Assembly (NCBI GenBank): GCA_034666705.1 | Contig: JAXDLH010000260.1 | Span: 1 to 12,285, forward strand | Length of the DNA: 12,285 nt | Source of the DNA: JAXDLH01 sp034666705 | GTDB lineage: Bacteria > Chloroflexota > UBA6077 > SHYK01 | Direction: 5' to 3' | In this document: positions 1-5,638 of the stretch, one piece after another | How the letters are laid out: each line of letters opens with the position of its first letter | Numbering within the stretch: position 1 is the stretch's first letter | Position numbers and translations under genes: made by a program | Notes under the pieces: generated by a model | What the model was told of the DNA's origin: nothing | The model's input: the letters and a program-made list of their open reading frames with translations, nothing else | The model's database searches: none

Positions 1-238
1 GGGTGCCGTGCAGCCGCCAGCCGATATAGATCGCGAGTTGCTGTGCCTCCGGCCCAGGCAGCAGTGTGCAGAAGTTGAGCGCGCGCAGGAACGCGGCCTC
101 GGAGATCCAGCGCTTCTCGTCCACCAGCTCGCGGTGCATGATTGCGATCTGCCCGGCCGGACCGCCGAAGTTGATGAAGCCGAGCCGCAGCCAGTAGCGA
201 AAGGCCTCGCCGAAGCTGGGCTTGGCCACCGTTGCCAC
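1..238 (-). CDS. chrA: Chromate transporter ChrA, N-terminal part (cut by window edge)
   Basis: The minus strand from 238 encodes about 79 residues that run off the left edge. They contain two hallmark stretches of the CHR family N-terminal half: RLGFINFGGPAGQIAIMHRE (about residues 18-37, with the FGGP motif at 24-27) and LLPGPEAQQLAIYIGWRLHG (about 59-78). CHR proteins are inner-membrane transporters, best known for proton-coupled chromate efflux; some members move sulfate-like anions. The start is a GTG at 238-236, preceded by a perfect AGGAGG (250-245) at a spacing of 6 bases. A second in-frame GTG at 229 lacks such a site. The gene lies on the same strand as the copC operon, about 320 bases beyond its stop, so it probably has its own promoter. 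Family assignment is firm. The actual substrate and the completeness of the gene cannot be judged. Confidence 0.9.
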   Translation of the reverse strand, partial: MATVAKPSFGEAFRYWLRLGFINFGGPAGQIAIMHRELVDEKRWISEAAFLRALNFCTLLPGPEAQQLAIYIGWRLHGT

Positions 239-244
239 GTCGTT

Positions 245-250
245 CCTCCT
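245..250 (-). promoter_or_regulatory. Ribosome binding site of chrA
   Basis: The minus strand reads AGGAGG, a perfect match to the anti-Shine-Dalgarno sequence, 6 bases before the GTG at 238. It decides the start of a gene that opens with GTG. Confidence 0.85.
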
Positions 251-380
251 GGTGCACTACCGCTCGTCCTCAAGATACGCGGCAGGCCAGCGTTGGTGGC
301 ACGCCCACTGCATGCAACACCGGTTCGTGCGGATTGCCGCCCTGAAAGGCGAAGGGACGCTCGTTCACCCGCGGTCCTCG

Positions 381-407
381 ACGCCAGCCGCACTGTGCGC
401 CTGGCGT
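381..407. promoter_or_regulatory. 27-base near-perfect dyad upstream of chrA
   Basis: The arms are ACGCCAG (381-387) with CTGGCGT (401-407) and CGCAC (389-393) with GTGCG (395-399). They are centred on position 394, with a single C/C mismatch at 388/400. The arrangement could be an operator for a dimeric regulator of chrA, which starts 143 bases further on, or an RNA hairpin. No T-run follows on either strand, so a simple intrinsic terminator is less likely. What binds it, if anything, is unknown. Confidence 0.45.
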
Positions 408-507
408 CCCAGTTGAGAGCGGCCCGGGCAGCCGAATACGAGGAGATGGTAGGTGAGACGCAGCACGCGAGCTGGAAGGGGGTTAGATTTCCCTATATTG
501 TGGCGAC

Positions 508-546
508 GCGAGGGCGCGCCGGGGTGTGACCTCAGCGCGCCCTCGC
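508..546 (-). terminator. Probable transcription terminator hairpin after the copC operon
   Basis: GCGAGGGCGCGC (508-519) pairs perfectly with GCGCGCCCTCGC (535-546) across a 15-base loop. It begins 11 bases past the copC stop on the minus strand. The stem is 12 bp and almost all G-C. There is no U-tract after it, so it would be a non-canonical intrinsic terminator or an mRNA 3'-end stabiliser. Confidence 0.55.
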
Positions 547-557
547 CCGTCTGATGC

Positions 558-1001
558 TCAGGGGGCCATGTCGGCTTCGCTCGGCGAGCCCCCGTTCGGC
601 GGCGTCATGCCGACGCCGAAGGTGAAGCGGCCAGTGAGGCCGTCCCCATCCTCCGAAAGGTTTTGCCAGGAAACCAGATAGAGCCCCGAGGGCAGCTCCG
701 GCTGAAGGCTCACGGTCATGCCGCTATTGTCATCGCCGATAACCGTGCTGTCATTCATGTCGACTCGATGGCCGTTGCTGTCGAGCACTTGGATCCAGCT
801 CTGGTCCGCCTGGAGTCCCTCGACGTACCAGATCGTCACGGTAGATGGGCTGCTGTCGAGCGCAGCCCCCGGCGCGGGGTCCGCATGGTCATAGTGCGCA
901 TGCGCCAGGGCGAGCTGCGGCCCGCTGACCAGGATGGTAACGCTCGCCACGGCGGCGACCACCATGGCTGGCAGCCAGTGACGGCCGAATGATGTATGCA
1001 T
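558..1001 (-). CDS. CopC-domain exported copper-binding protein
   Basis: The protein has 147 residues. A signal peptide (residues 1-33, ending ALA) is followed by HAHYDHADPAPGAALDSSPS, the characteristic N-terminus of CopC/YobA/PcoC-like proteins, and a single Ig-like beta-barrel to about residue 131. CopC proteins bind Cu(II) outside the cytoplasmic membrane through the amino-terminal His of the mature chain plus an acidic residue and a second His. Here His34 would be the mature first residue and Glu61 is a candidate acidic ligand. The usual DGHPVSG-like stretch reads EDGDGLTG (118-124), so the second His is replaced by Asp120. The start at 1001 is preferred because GGAGAG lies 4 bases before it; an upstream ATG at 1013 lacks a good site. 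It is the last gene of a three-gene minus-strand operon, 36 bases after its neighbour's stop. There is no fused CopD domain. The fold is confident; copper affinity is uncertain. Confidence 0.85.
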   Translation of the reverse strand: MHTSFGRHWLPAMVVAAVASVTILVSGPQLALAHAHYDHADPAPGAALDSSPSTVTIWYVEGLQADQSWIQVLDSNGHRVDMNDSTVIGDDNSGMTVSLQPELPSGLYLVSWQNLSEDGDGLTGRFTFGVGMTPPNGGSPSEADMAP

Positions 1002-1037
1002 TGTTCTCTCCATGGGTTGAATCGGCCTGAGGTAGCG

Positions 1038-1499
1038 CTAGGGGTATTGAAGCGACGCGGCCGGGTCGACGTCGCTGAAGCGGCCGGGACCAGACACGAA
1101 CTGCTCGTTGACCGGCAGCCCTTCGACCGTGCCCGTGAACATGAACGTATAGGTGCCCGACTCGGTGGGAATAAATTGCGCCACATAGCGACCGGGCGTG
1201 CTCCCCACGGCGGCGAGGGGAAATGTCTTCGGCGCGTTGTCGCCATAGCTGACCCACATCTGCAGGGTGTCCTGGAGCCCCACCACCGGTCGGTTGTCCT
1301 CACCCGGCATGGTGACCGTGAGTTGGGCGCCGTTCATCTGCCCCTGGATCGCCGGCTCGGCGTTGAAGCCGACCAGAAACGAGTAGTCGCCTATTGCGCG
1401 CCGCTCATGGGCGAGCGCGGCCCATGGACCGAGCGCCGCCATTGCGAGGAGTGCGAATGCCAGGCTGGGTACGATGCGCCAAAGCGCGCGGTGTCGCAT
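1038..1499 (-). CDS. Small exported beta-rich protein, partner of CopC (function unknown)
   Basis: The protein has 153 residues with a clear signal peptide (1-30, ending WAALA). The predicted mature chain begins HERRAIGDYSFLVGF. The rest alternates beta-strand-like segments: QLTVTM, TLQMWVSY, GRYVAQFIPTESGTYTFMFTGTVEGLPV. It ends FVSGPGRFSDVDPAASLQYP. From memory, proteins with this overall pattern (an NEP/AEP motif near the start, a final SGP-F-DV-P-LQ-P signature) recur next to copC-like genes in Chloroflexota and Actinobacteria. They have no established function; a YtkA- or Ig-like fold is a guess. The start at 1499 follows GAGGGATAGC, a good ribosome binding site. Longer in-frame readings to 1667 run into the neighbouring gene. 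An export and metal-handling role is inferred only from neighbours and the exposed amino-terminal His. Confidence 0.8.
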   Translation of the reverse strand: MRHRALWRIVPSLAFALLAMAALGPWAALAHERRAIGDYSFLVGFNAEPAIQGQMNGAQLTVTMPGEDNRPVVGLQDTLQMWVSYGDNAPKTFPLAAVGSTPGRYVAQFIPTESGTYTFMFTGTVEGLPVNEQFVSGPGRFSDVDPAASLQYP

Positions 1500-1536
1500 G
1501 CTATCCCTCTTCCTGCGTGAATTTGCACGAGCCGTT

Positions 1537-1561
1537 AGCCGACGCCGTGACGGCGTTGGCT
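1537..1561. promoter_or_regulatory. Intercistronic hairpin inside the metal operon
   Basis: AGCC (1537-1540) pairs with GGCT (1558-1561), and ACGCCGT (1542-1548) pairs with ACGGCGT (1550-1556), centred on 1549. This gives a 25-base dyad with one imperfect pair. It sits in the 74-base spacer between the His-rich membrane gene and the next gene. In the minus-strand RNA it could be a processing or stabilising hairpin, or in DNA an internal operator. No U-run follows it, so full termination is unlikely. Confidence 0.4.
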
Positions 1562-1573
1562 CGACAATGCCGA

Positions 1574-2020
1574 TCAGCGAGTGGGGAAGTGGGTAGGGGG
1601 TGGGGTAGGTGGAATGAGGTTGACCTGCGCGTCCCCGTCCTGGTTCGGGACCCATCGGAGCACGCATGGGATCCGGCAGAGGCCGTCGGTCCCACCGACG
1701 AACGCCATGGCCATCGTCGCGAACAGGATCATGAGGATCAGCGAGGGCTCGCCGATAATCGGTGCTGTCGGCTGCCCAGCCAGCACGCTCACACTATGGA
1801 TGTGGATGTGCGGCACCTCGAAGCCATGAACGTGCGTCGGTATTACGCCGTCGACGGCCGGGTGCTCGTGGGTTGGAATACGCTCGGCTCCGTGATGGTC
1901 GACCGCCAGCAGCACGCTGGGGTACAGCAACGCCCCAACGACAAGCGCATAGCCGAGCGTGCGGCTCAGTGCCCACACGTCGAGGCGGCGACGCGTCCAA
2001 ACCAGAGCACTCTGGAGCAT
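1574..2020 (-). CDS. Histidine-rich two-TM membrane protein, first gene of the metal operon
   Basis: The protein has 148 residues and belongs to no family I recognise. There are two hydrophobic segments, about 19-40 (LSRTLGYALVVGALLYPSVLLAV) and about 87-109. The loop between them is a histidine cluster: nine His in residues 42-75, in patterns DHH, HEH, HVH and HIHIH. This kind of loop binds Cu, Zn, Ni or Co in many proteins. The C-terminal tail has a Cys-x3-Cys pair (115, 119) and ends in a Pro-rich stretch. If the first segment enters from the cytoplasm, the His loop is outside the membrane, facing the two exported proteins encoded next. The start follows AGGAAAGGG at a workable distance. 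It is probably a metal sensor, chaperone or transporter accessory; the specific job is unknown. It is unlikely to be a shadow, because it fits the operon strand, spacing and ribosome binding site. Confidence 0.75.
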   Translation of the reverse strand: MLQSALVWTRRRLDVWALSRTLGYALVVGALLYPSVLLAVDHHGAERIPTHEHPAVDGVIPTHVHGFEVPHIHIHSVSVLAGQPTAPIIGEPSLILMILFATMAMAFVGGTDGLCRIPCVLRWVPNQDGDAQVNLIPPTPPPTHFPTR

Positions 2021-2047
2021 GCCGACCCTTTCCTGCGATGCTCCCTA

Positions 2048-2053
2048 AGTGTA
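2048..2053 (-). promoter_or_regulatory. Candidate -10 box of the copC operon
   Basis: The minus strand reads TACACT about 28 bases before the start at 2020, giving a leader of roughly 20 bases that includes the ribosome binding site. It resembles the TAgACT-type box upstream of dnaA in this window. No good -35 hexamer is seen at 16-18 bases. Confidence 0.35.
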
Positions 2054-2126
2054 ATGCTCACTCGCGCCCGGACCACAGCGATATGAACCGGCACACTCGA
2101 TTCGGAGCAGGCGAGCCCCAACGTGC

Positions 2127-2156
2127 TTGACCCTCTAACGATCGCATGGATAGCAT
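2127..2156 (+). promoter_or_regulatory. Candidate promoter of the GerMN lipoprotein gene
   Basis: TTGACC (2127-2132) and TAGCAT (2151-2156) are separated by 18 bases. Together they are the best -35/-10 pair in the window. The transcript would begin about 2162-2164, only a few bases before the ATG at 2168, which fits the absence of a Shine-Dalgarno site there. Confidence 0.5.
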
Positions 2157-2167
2157 GCTGAGATGAG

Positions 2168-2761
2168 ATGGAGAGTCGCATTCGCGTTCTGACGATGCTT
2201 CTGGCCGCGGCCGCGCTGGCGCTCGCCGGGTGCTCCGCGTTGCGATTCCCGACTCCTTCCGTTCCGCCCACCTCGGCGAGCCCCGGGCGTCCCCTGGCAC
2301 GCCTGCAGCCGACCGTGCAGGGCCCGACCTTCACGATGTATCTGCCCCGGCTTTTCGAGGACGAGTCGCTCGGGTTGCGCGGCGTCCCACGCGCCACGGT
2401 CGAGGGTCGCGATCCAACCATGACTGCAATCGAGGCCCTCATTCGCGGGCCAGACGGCGACGAGCGGGCGGATGATTTCGAGTATCCGCTCGATCCTCAG
2501 ACGCGCGTGGTTTCGCTCGCCGTGGTCGACAGCACCGCCATGCTCGAGTTGGATGCAGCGCGGCTGCAACGCGTGCACGGCCGACCGTTCTCAGAGCTCG
2601 CGTACTGGTCGATCGTCTACACATTGACCGAGCTGCCTGGTGTAGAACGCGTGACGCTATTGCAGGATGGCCAGCCAGTGGCGGCGTTCGGCTCGCCGCC
2701 GATCACGCTCCGCGTCGGTGCAACCCGCGCCGACGCGCCAGCCTGGGCGAGGCCACGCTGA
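2168..2761 (+). CDS. GerMN-domain lipoprotein
   Basis: The protein has 197 residues. A lipoprotein signal peptide with lipobox LAGC (19-22) is followed by a Pro/Ser-rich linker to about residue 50 and one GerMN domain (about 54-170). The domain is recognisable from YLP...DESLGLRGVPRAT, the helix TMTAIEALIRGPDG, the strand pair TRVVSLAVVDSTAMLELD, and the C-terminal SIVYTLTELPGVERVTLLQDGQPV. GerMN domains were first seen in the Bacillus germination protein GerM but are widespread in non-sporulating bacteria as cell-surface lipoproteins, often near peptidoglycan genes. Sporulation should not be inferred from it. The ATG at 2168 is the only sensible start: an in-frame TGA lies at 2159 and later ATGs would truncate the signal peptide. 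No Shine-Dalgarno is visible. The gene opens the plus-strand cluster and is divergent from the copC operon. Confidence 0.87.
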   Translation: MESRIRVLTMLLAAAALALAGCSALRFPTPSVPPTSASPGRPLARLQPTVQGPTFTMYLPRLFEDESLGLRGVPRATVEGRDPTMTAIEALIRGPDGDERADDFEYPLDPQTRVVSLAVVDSTAMLELDAARLQRVHGRPFSELAYWSIVYTLTELPGVERVTLLQDGQPVAAFGSPPITLRVGATRADAPAWARPR

Positions 2762-2834
2762 CCGGAGCCTCGCAAAACACGATCGGTAAGGCAACCCGGA
2801 GTGGCAGTTCCCGGGGGCTGGGTGAGCGCCCCGC

Positions 2835-2840
2835 TAGAAT
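2835..2840 (+). promoter_or_regulatory. Candidate -10 box of the lipid kinase gene
   Basis: TAGAAT lies 40 bases before the ATG at 2881. The identical hexamer precedes lysA. No convincing -35 element is found at the expected distance, so this is tentative. The kinase's ribosome binding site is probably GGAG at 2866-2869, rather far (11 bases) from the start. Confidence 0.35.
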
Positions 2841-2880
2841 GAGGTAGCGGCTGCGGGCCGCGAGCGGAGCGCAGCGGGCC

Positions 2881-3798
2881 ATGGCCTCCACATCGCCGTT
2901 CTTCTTCATTGTGAATCCGCGCGCGGGCTACGGCGGGCGGCGCTTCGCCGCGGTGTCCCACCGGCTGCGCGCAGATGGCGTACCGTTCTTCGGCGCGGCC
3001 ACCCTTGGGCCCGGCGATGCCAGCGTGCTCGCGCGGATGAGCTGCGGTCACGATCTGCGCGCCATCGTGTGTGTGGGCGGCGACGGCACGATCAACGAGG
3101 TCGTGAATGGCCTGTCCACCCCGGACGGCGGGATCGATCCCGATGCGGCGATTGGCGTGGTGCCGAGCGGCACGGCCCAGGACTTTGCCCGCGGTATGGG
3201 GATCCCCACGAGCCGCGACGCCGCCGTGGAGCGGCTGCTGCATGGCAAAGAGACGCGGATCGACGTGGGGAGGATTCGCTTCCGGGACGGCAGAGTCCAC
3301 TTCTTCGTGAACGCGATCGGCATGGGCTTTGACGCCGAGGTGGCTGGGCGGGCGCAGGACGTGCGAGGCGCGATGTCCTCGATCCCGGCCCACCTCGTTG
3401 GGTTCGCGTCGGTCTTTCCGGGCTATCAAAACAAAGAGATCGCCCTCACGTTCGACGAGGGACCGAACCAGCCGCTGCGCGTGCGGAGCAGTATGGTGGT
3501 GGTCGCCAATGGGCCGTCGTACGCGGGGGTGCTGCGGATAGCTCCCAAGGCGCTGCCGGACGATGGGTTACTCGACGTGGTCGTGATTGGGGACGTAGAC
3601 AAGCTCGACCTGCTGGTCAACCTCCCGAGGGCCTTCACGGGGACGCACCTGGAGCATGCAAAGGTCGCGGTGTACCGCGTGCCGAGCGTCACCCTGGACT
3701 CCGACGATGGCGTACTCGTGCAGGCGGATGGCGAAGTCGTCGGGTTGCTGCCAGTTCACGTAGACGTGCTGCCGCAGGCGTTGCGTCTCCTTCACTAG
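2881..3798 (+). CDS. Diacylglycerol-kinase-family lipid kinase (DagK/YegS/LCB5 fold)
   Basis: The protein has 305 residues, the usual length of this family. The N-terminal nucleotide-binding lobe has VNPRAG (11-16), the phosphate-binding loop VGGDGTINEVVNGL (65-78) and VPSGTAQDFARGMGIP (94-109). The C-terminal beta-rich lobe has FVNAIGMGFDAEVAG (142-156), VVVANGPSYAGVLRIAPKALPDDGLLDVV (207-235) and QADGE (281-285). These soluble or membrane-associated enzymes use ATP to phosphorylate diacylglycerol or other lipid alcohols such as sphingoid or undecaprenyl-like substrates; which one cannot be told from sequence. One oddity is that the usual GT-x-NDFAR reads GTAQDFAR, with Gln100 for Asn. The next gene starts 37 bases downstream and is probably co-transcribed. 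Confidence 0.9.
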   Translation: MASTSPFFFIVNPRAGYGGRRFAAVSHRLRADGVPFFGAATLGPGDASVLARMSCGHDLRAIVCVGGDGTINEVVNGLSTPDGGIDPDAAIGVVPSGTAQDFARGMGIPTSRDAAVERLLHGKETRIDVGRIRFRDGRVHFFVNAIGMGFDAEVAGRAQDVRGAMSSIPAHLVGFASVFPGYQNKEIALTFDEGPNQPLRVRSSMVVVANGPSYAGVLRIAPKALPDDGLLDVVVIGDVDKLDLLVNLPRAFTGTHLEHAKVAVYRVPSVTLDSDDGVLVQADGEVVGLLPVHVDVLPQALRLLH

Positions 3799-3835
3799 TG
3801 GGCGGACAATAACAGCACAGTCCAGGAGCAAACAC

Positions 3836-5023
3836 ATGGCTATCCCTTCCACACGTTCGGGCCGGCAGATTCCCGGACCGCTGCTCGCCGGCCTCGCCGG
3901 TGGCACCGCGGCCGGCCTTCTGTGGGTCTGGGCGCACCGCTACGGGCGCGACCGCGCCGACCAGATCCTCGATTGGGACCAGATCACCGCGATCGCCATC
4001 CGCACGTCGACCGACTCGCCCGGCATGAGCGCGACGGTCCGAGGACGCGCAGAACACGAATACAGCCAACTGCTCGAGAAGATCTCCGAGCCGCTCGCCG
4101 CCTATACGGGCACCGGGCTGAAGGTCGATACCTGCGAGGTGCTAGCCCTCGACCGCCCGGATTGGATTCGTGCCAACGTAGCGAACTTCCGAGAGCTGCT
4201 GCGCCCCTTCGAGGAGCTGTACCAGGAGACGACCCAGACCGGCCGCTTCGATCTGCCGGGCGTGACGGCCGTGGGCCGGCTCGTGCTCTCGGGCGAAGTC
4301 GGCGTGTTGCTGGGCTATCTCGCCCGGCGCGTGCTGGGCCAGTACGACATCAGCCTGCTGGGCGCCGAGGCGCCAGAGCCCGGCAAGCTGTACTTCGTCG
4401 AGCCAAACATCCTGGCGGTCGAGTCCCGCCTCGGCCTGCCGCGTGAGGAATTCCGCACGTGGCTGGCCTTGCACGAAGCCACCCACATCCACGAGTTCGA
4501 AGGCCATCCGTGGGTTCGGCAGTACATGCACCGTACGCTGCACGATTACCTGCAGAGCATGGTCGAGCACGTTCGCGATGGGCAGGGGCTCGGCGCGTTC
4601 CTGAGTCGCGCGGTCGATAGCCTCTGGATCGGCGGCACCCTGCTGGAGGCGGTCATGACACCGCAACAGCAGGAGCTGGTAAGCCGGGTGCAGGCGCTGA
4701 TGTGCCTCCTGGAGGGATACAGCAACCACGTGATGGATACAGTCGGGCGTGAGATGCTGCCCCACTTCACCGAGATCGAGCGCCGGGTCGAGCAACGGTC
4801 CAAGCAGCGCGGAGTGGCAGAGCAGCTCTTCCTGCGACTGACCGGACTGCAGATGAAAATGGACCAGTACCGGCTGGGCGAAGCGTTCGTGAACCGCATC
4901 GGCCAGGATCGGGGCATCGCTTTCATGAACCAGGTATGGAACGGACCCGAGAATCTGCCGACGGAACAGGAGATCCGCGAGCCGACGCAGTGGATCGCCC
5001 GCATGGAGCGCATTGCCGCGTGA
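3836..5023 (+). CDS. Zinc-dependent metalloprotease-like protein, DUF2342/F420-associated family
   Basis: The protein has 395 residues. An N-terminal hydrophobic, Gly/Ala-rich segment (about 12-33) may anchor it in the membrane. The core has the zincin motif HEATH (213-217) within LALHEATHIHEFEGHPWVRQYM, followed by LLEGYSNHVMD (291-301), whose Glu293 or His298 would supply a third zinc ligand. This arrangement matches the Zincin_2 (DUF2342) family, whose Actinobacterial and Chloroflexi members carry the label 'coenzyme F420 biosynthesis associated'; no substrate is known for them. No F420 gene is visible in the window, so that link is not supported locally. The start is supported by AGGAG (3824-3828) 7 bases before the ATG. 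The gene follows the lipid kinase by 37 bases and precedes an unknown gene by 79 bases. Family assignment is strong; proteolytic activity is inferred from the intact HExxH. Confidence 0.87.
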   Translation: MAIPSTRSGRQIPGPLLAGLAGGTAAGLLWVWAHRYGRDRADQILDWDQITAIAIRTSTDSPGMSATVRGRAEHEYSQLLEKISEPLAAYTGTGLKVDTCEVLALDRPDWIRANVANFRELLRPFEELYQETTQTGRFDLPGVTAVGRLVLSGEVGVLLGYLARRVLGQYDISLLGAEAPEPGKLYFVEPNILAVESRLGLPREEFRTWLALHEATHIHEFEGHPWVRQYMHRTLHDYLQSMVEHVRDGQGLGAFLSRAVDSLWIGGTLLEAVMTPQQQELVSRVQALMCLLEGYSNHVMDTVGREMLPHFTEIERRVEQRSKQRGVAEQLFLRLTGLQMKMDQYRLGEAFVNRIGQDRGIAFMNQVWNGPENLPTEQEIREPTQWIARMERIAA

Positions 5024-5102
5024 GGACGCGGCACAGGCAGGGGTCGCTCAACCCGAGCCTGCCAAGGGATATGAGCGGCCCGCACACAGTGGTAGAGACC
5101 GA

Positions 5103-5600
5103 ATGCTGAACGACGTCATGCGCTTCACGATCATCGACGATCGCGGCGGGGTGAGCTTCGTCGCGCCCTGTCGGACGATGGAGGCGCTCGTCGCCGCCTG
5201 TGCCAACGAGCCCGCCACCGTCGAGGCGGTGCTCGATATGGCAACCGTGTTCGTACCGGAGCTGCGTGAGCGGGTCACGAGCGGACTGGCGGTCTTCGAC
5301 GAGCACAACTCGGTCGCCAACCCGGGGTCGATCCACGCCGCACTCGACCTGCTGCGACCGGCGGACCTCCCGGTGTTCCGGGTGCTCGACGATCGCACCC
5401 GGCAGGCCAGCTTGCAGCCGGCGCGCGCGGGCGTGATCGTCTTCAACCTCACGAGCAAGCGCATCGTCCAGATCCAAAATACCTACACGGAGATCAAGCG
5501 CGAGGGCCGCATCCGCCTCCCGCGTCGCGAAGGGACGGGCGGCCCGCGCGTCCATCGCTATCAACTGCCCGAGAGTTGGTCGCTGGTCCCCAGCCGGTAG
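5103..5600 (+). CDS. Conserved-looking hypothetical protein, about 165 aa
   Basis: I do not recognise a family. The protein of 165 residues has no signal peptide or membrane segment and is probably a cytoplasmic mixed alpha/beta protein. The N-terminal half (MRFTIIDDRGGVSFVAPCRTMEALVAACA, then a helix-rich stretch to about 95) looks ordered. The C-terminal part has a strand GVIVFNLTSKRIVQIQNTY, then a basic tail (REGRIRLPRREG) that could bind nucleic acid or an acidic partner. ATG at 5103 is taken as the start, with GAGAC 5 bases before it as a weak ribosome site; the ATG at 5118 is an alternative. The longer reading from 5013 overlaps the previous gene and adds low-complexity residues, so it was rejected. 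The stop TAG is part of the TAGAAT box proposed for lysA. Strand, spacing and codon use like its neighbours support a real gene. Confidence 0.7.
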   Translation: MLNDVMRFTIIDDRGGVSFVAPCRTMEALVAACANEPATVEAVLDMATVFVPELRERVTSGLAVFDEHNSVANPGSIHAALDLLRPADLPVFRVLDDRTRQASLQPARAGVIVFNLTSKRIVQIQNTYTEIKREGRIRLPRREGTGGPRVHRYQLPESWSLVPSR

Positions 5601-5603
5601 AAT
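5576..5603 (+). promoter_or_regulatory. Candidate promoter of lysA
   Basis: TTGGTC (5576-5581) and TAGAAT (5598-5603) are spaced by 16 bases. The -10 box overlaps the stop codon of the upstream gene. The predicted start near 5610 gives a leader of about 30 bases ahead of the GTG at 5639. Confidence 0.45.
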
Positions 5604-5638
5604 TCGGGCGCGGCGCGGCCTGCGCCCTGGAGTGCCAC

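Larger units (their letters stand above)
239..557. other. Non-coding region between copC operon and chrA
   Basis: This 319-base stretch holds no convincing gene. The long plus-strand reading frame across it is antisense to chrA and has no family-like features. It contains the chrA ribosome binding site (245-250), a 27-base near-perfect dyad (381-407) and a 12-bp inverted repeat (508-546) just past the copC stop. No clear -35/-10 pair for chrA was found. Confidence 0.6.

Noticed and set aside
8..529. Long plus-strand open frame of 173 codons
   Set aside because: Its first 230 bases are antisense to a clear chrA coding sequence, and the rest is low-complexity Arg/Ala-rich. High GC makes such shadow frames common.
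1500..1667. Extended start of the exported CopC-neighbour gene
   Set aside because: It would overlap the His-rich gene and bury the signal peptide. The ATG at 1499 has its own ribosome site.
2168..2761. Reading the GerMN gene as evidence of sporulation
   Set aside because: GerMN domains occur widely in non-sporulating bacteria and no other sporulation gene is present.
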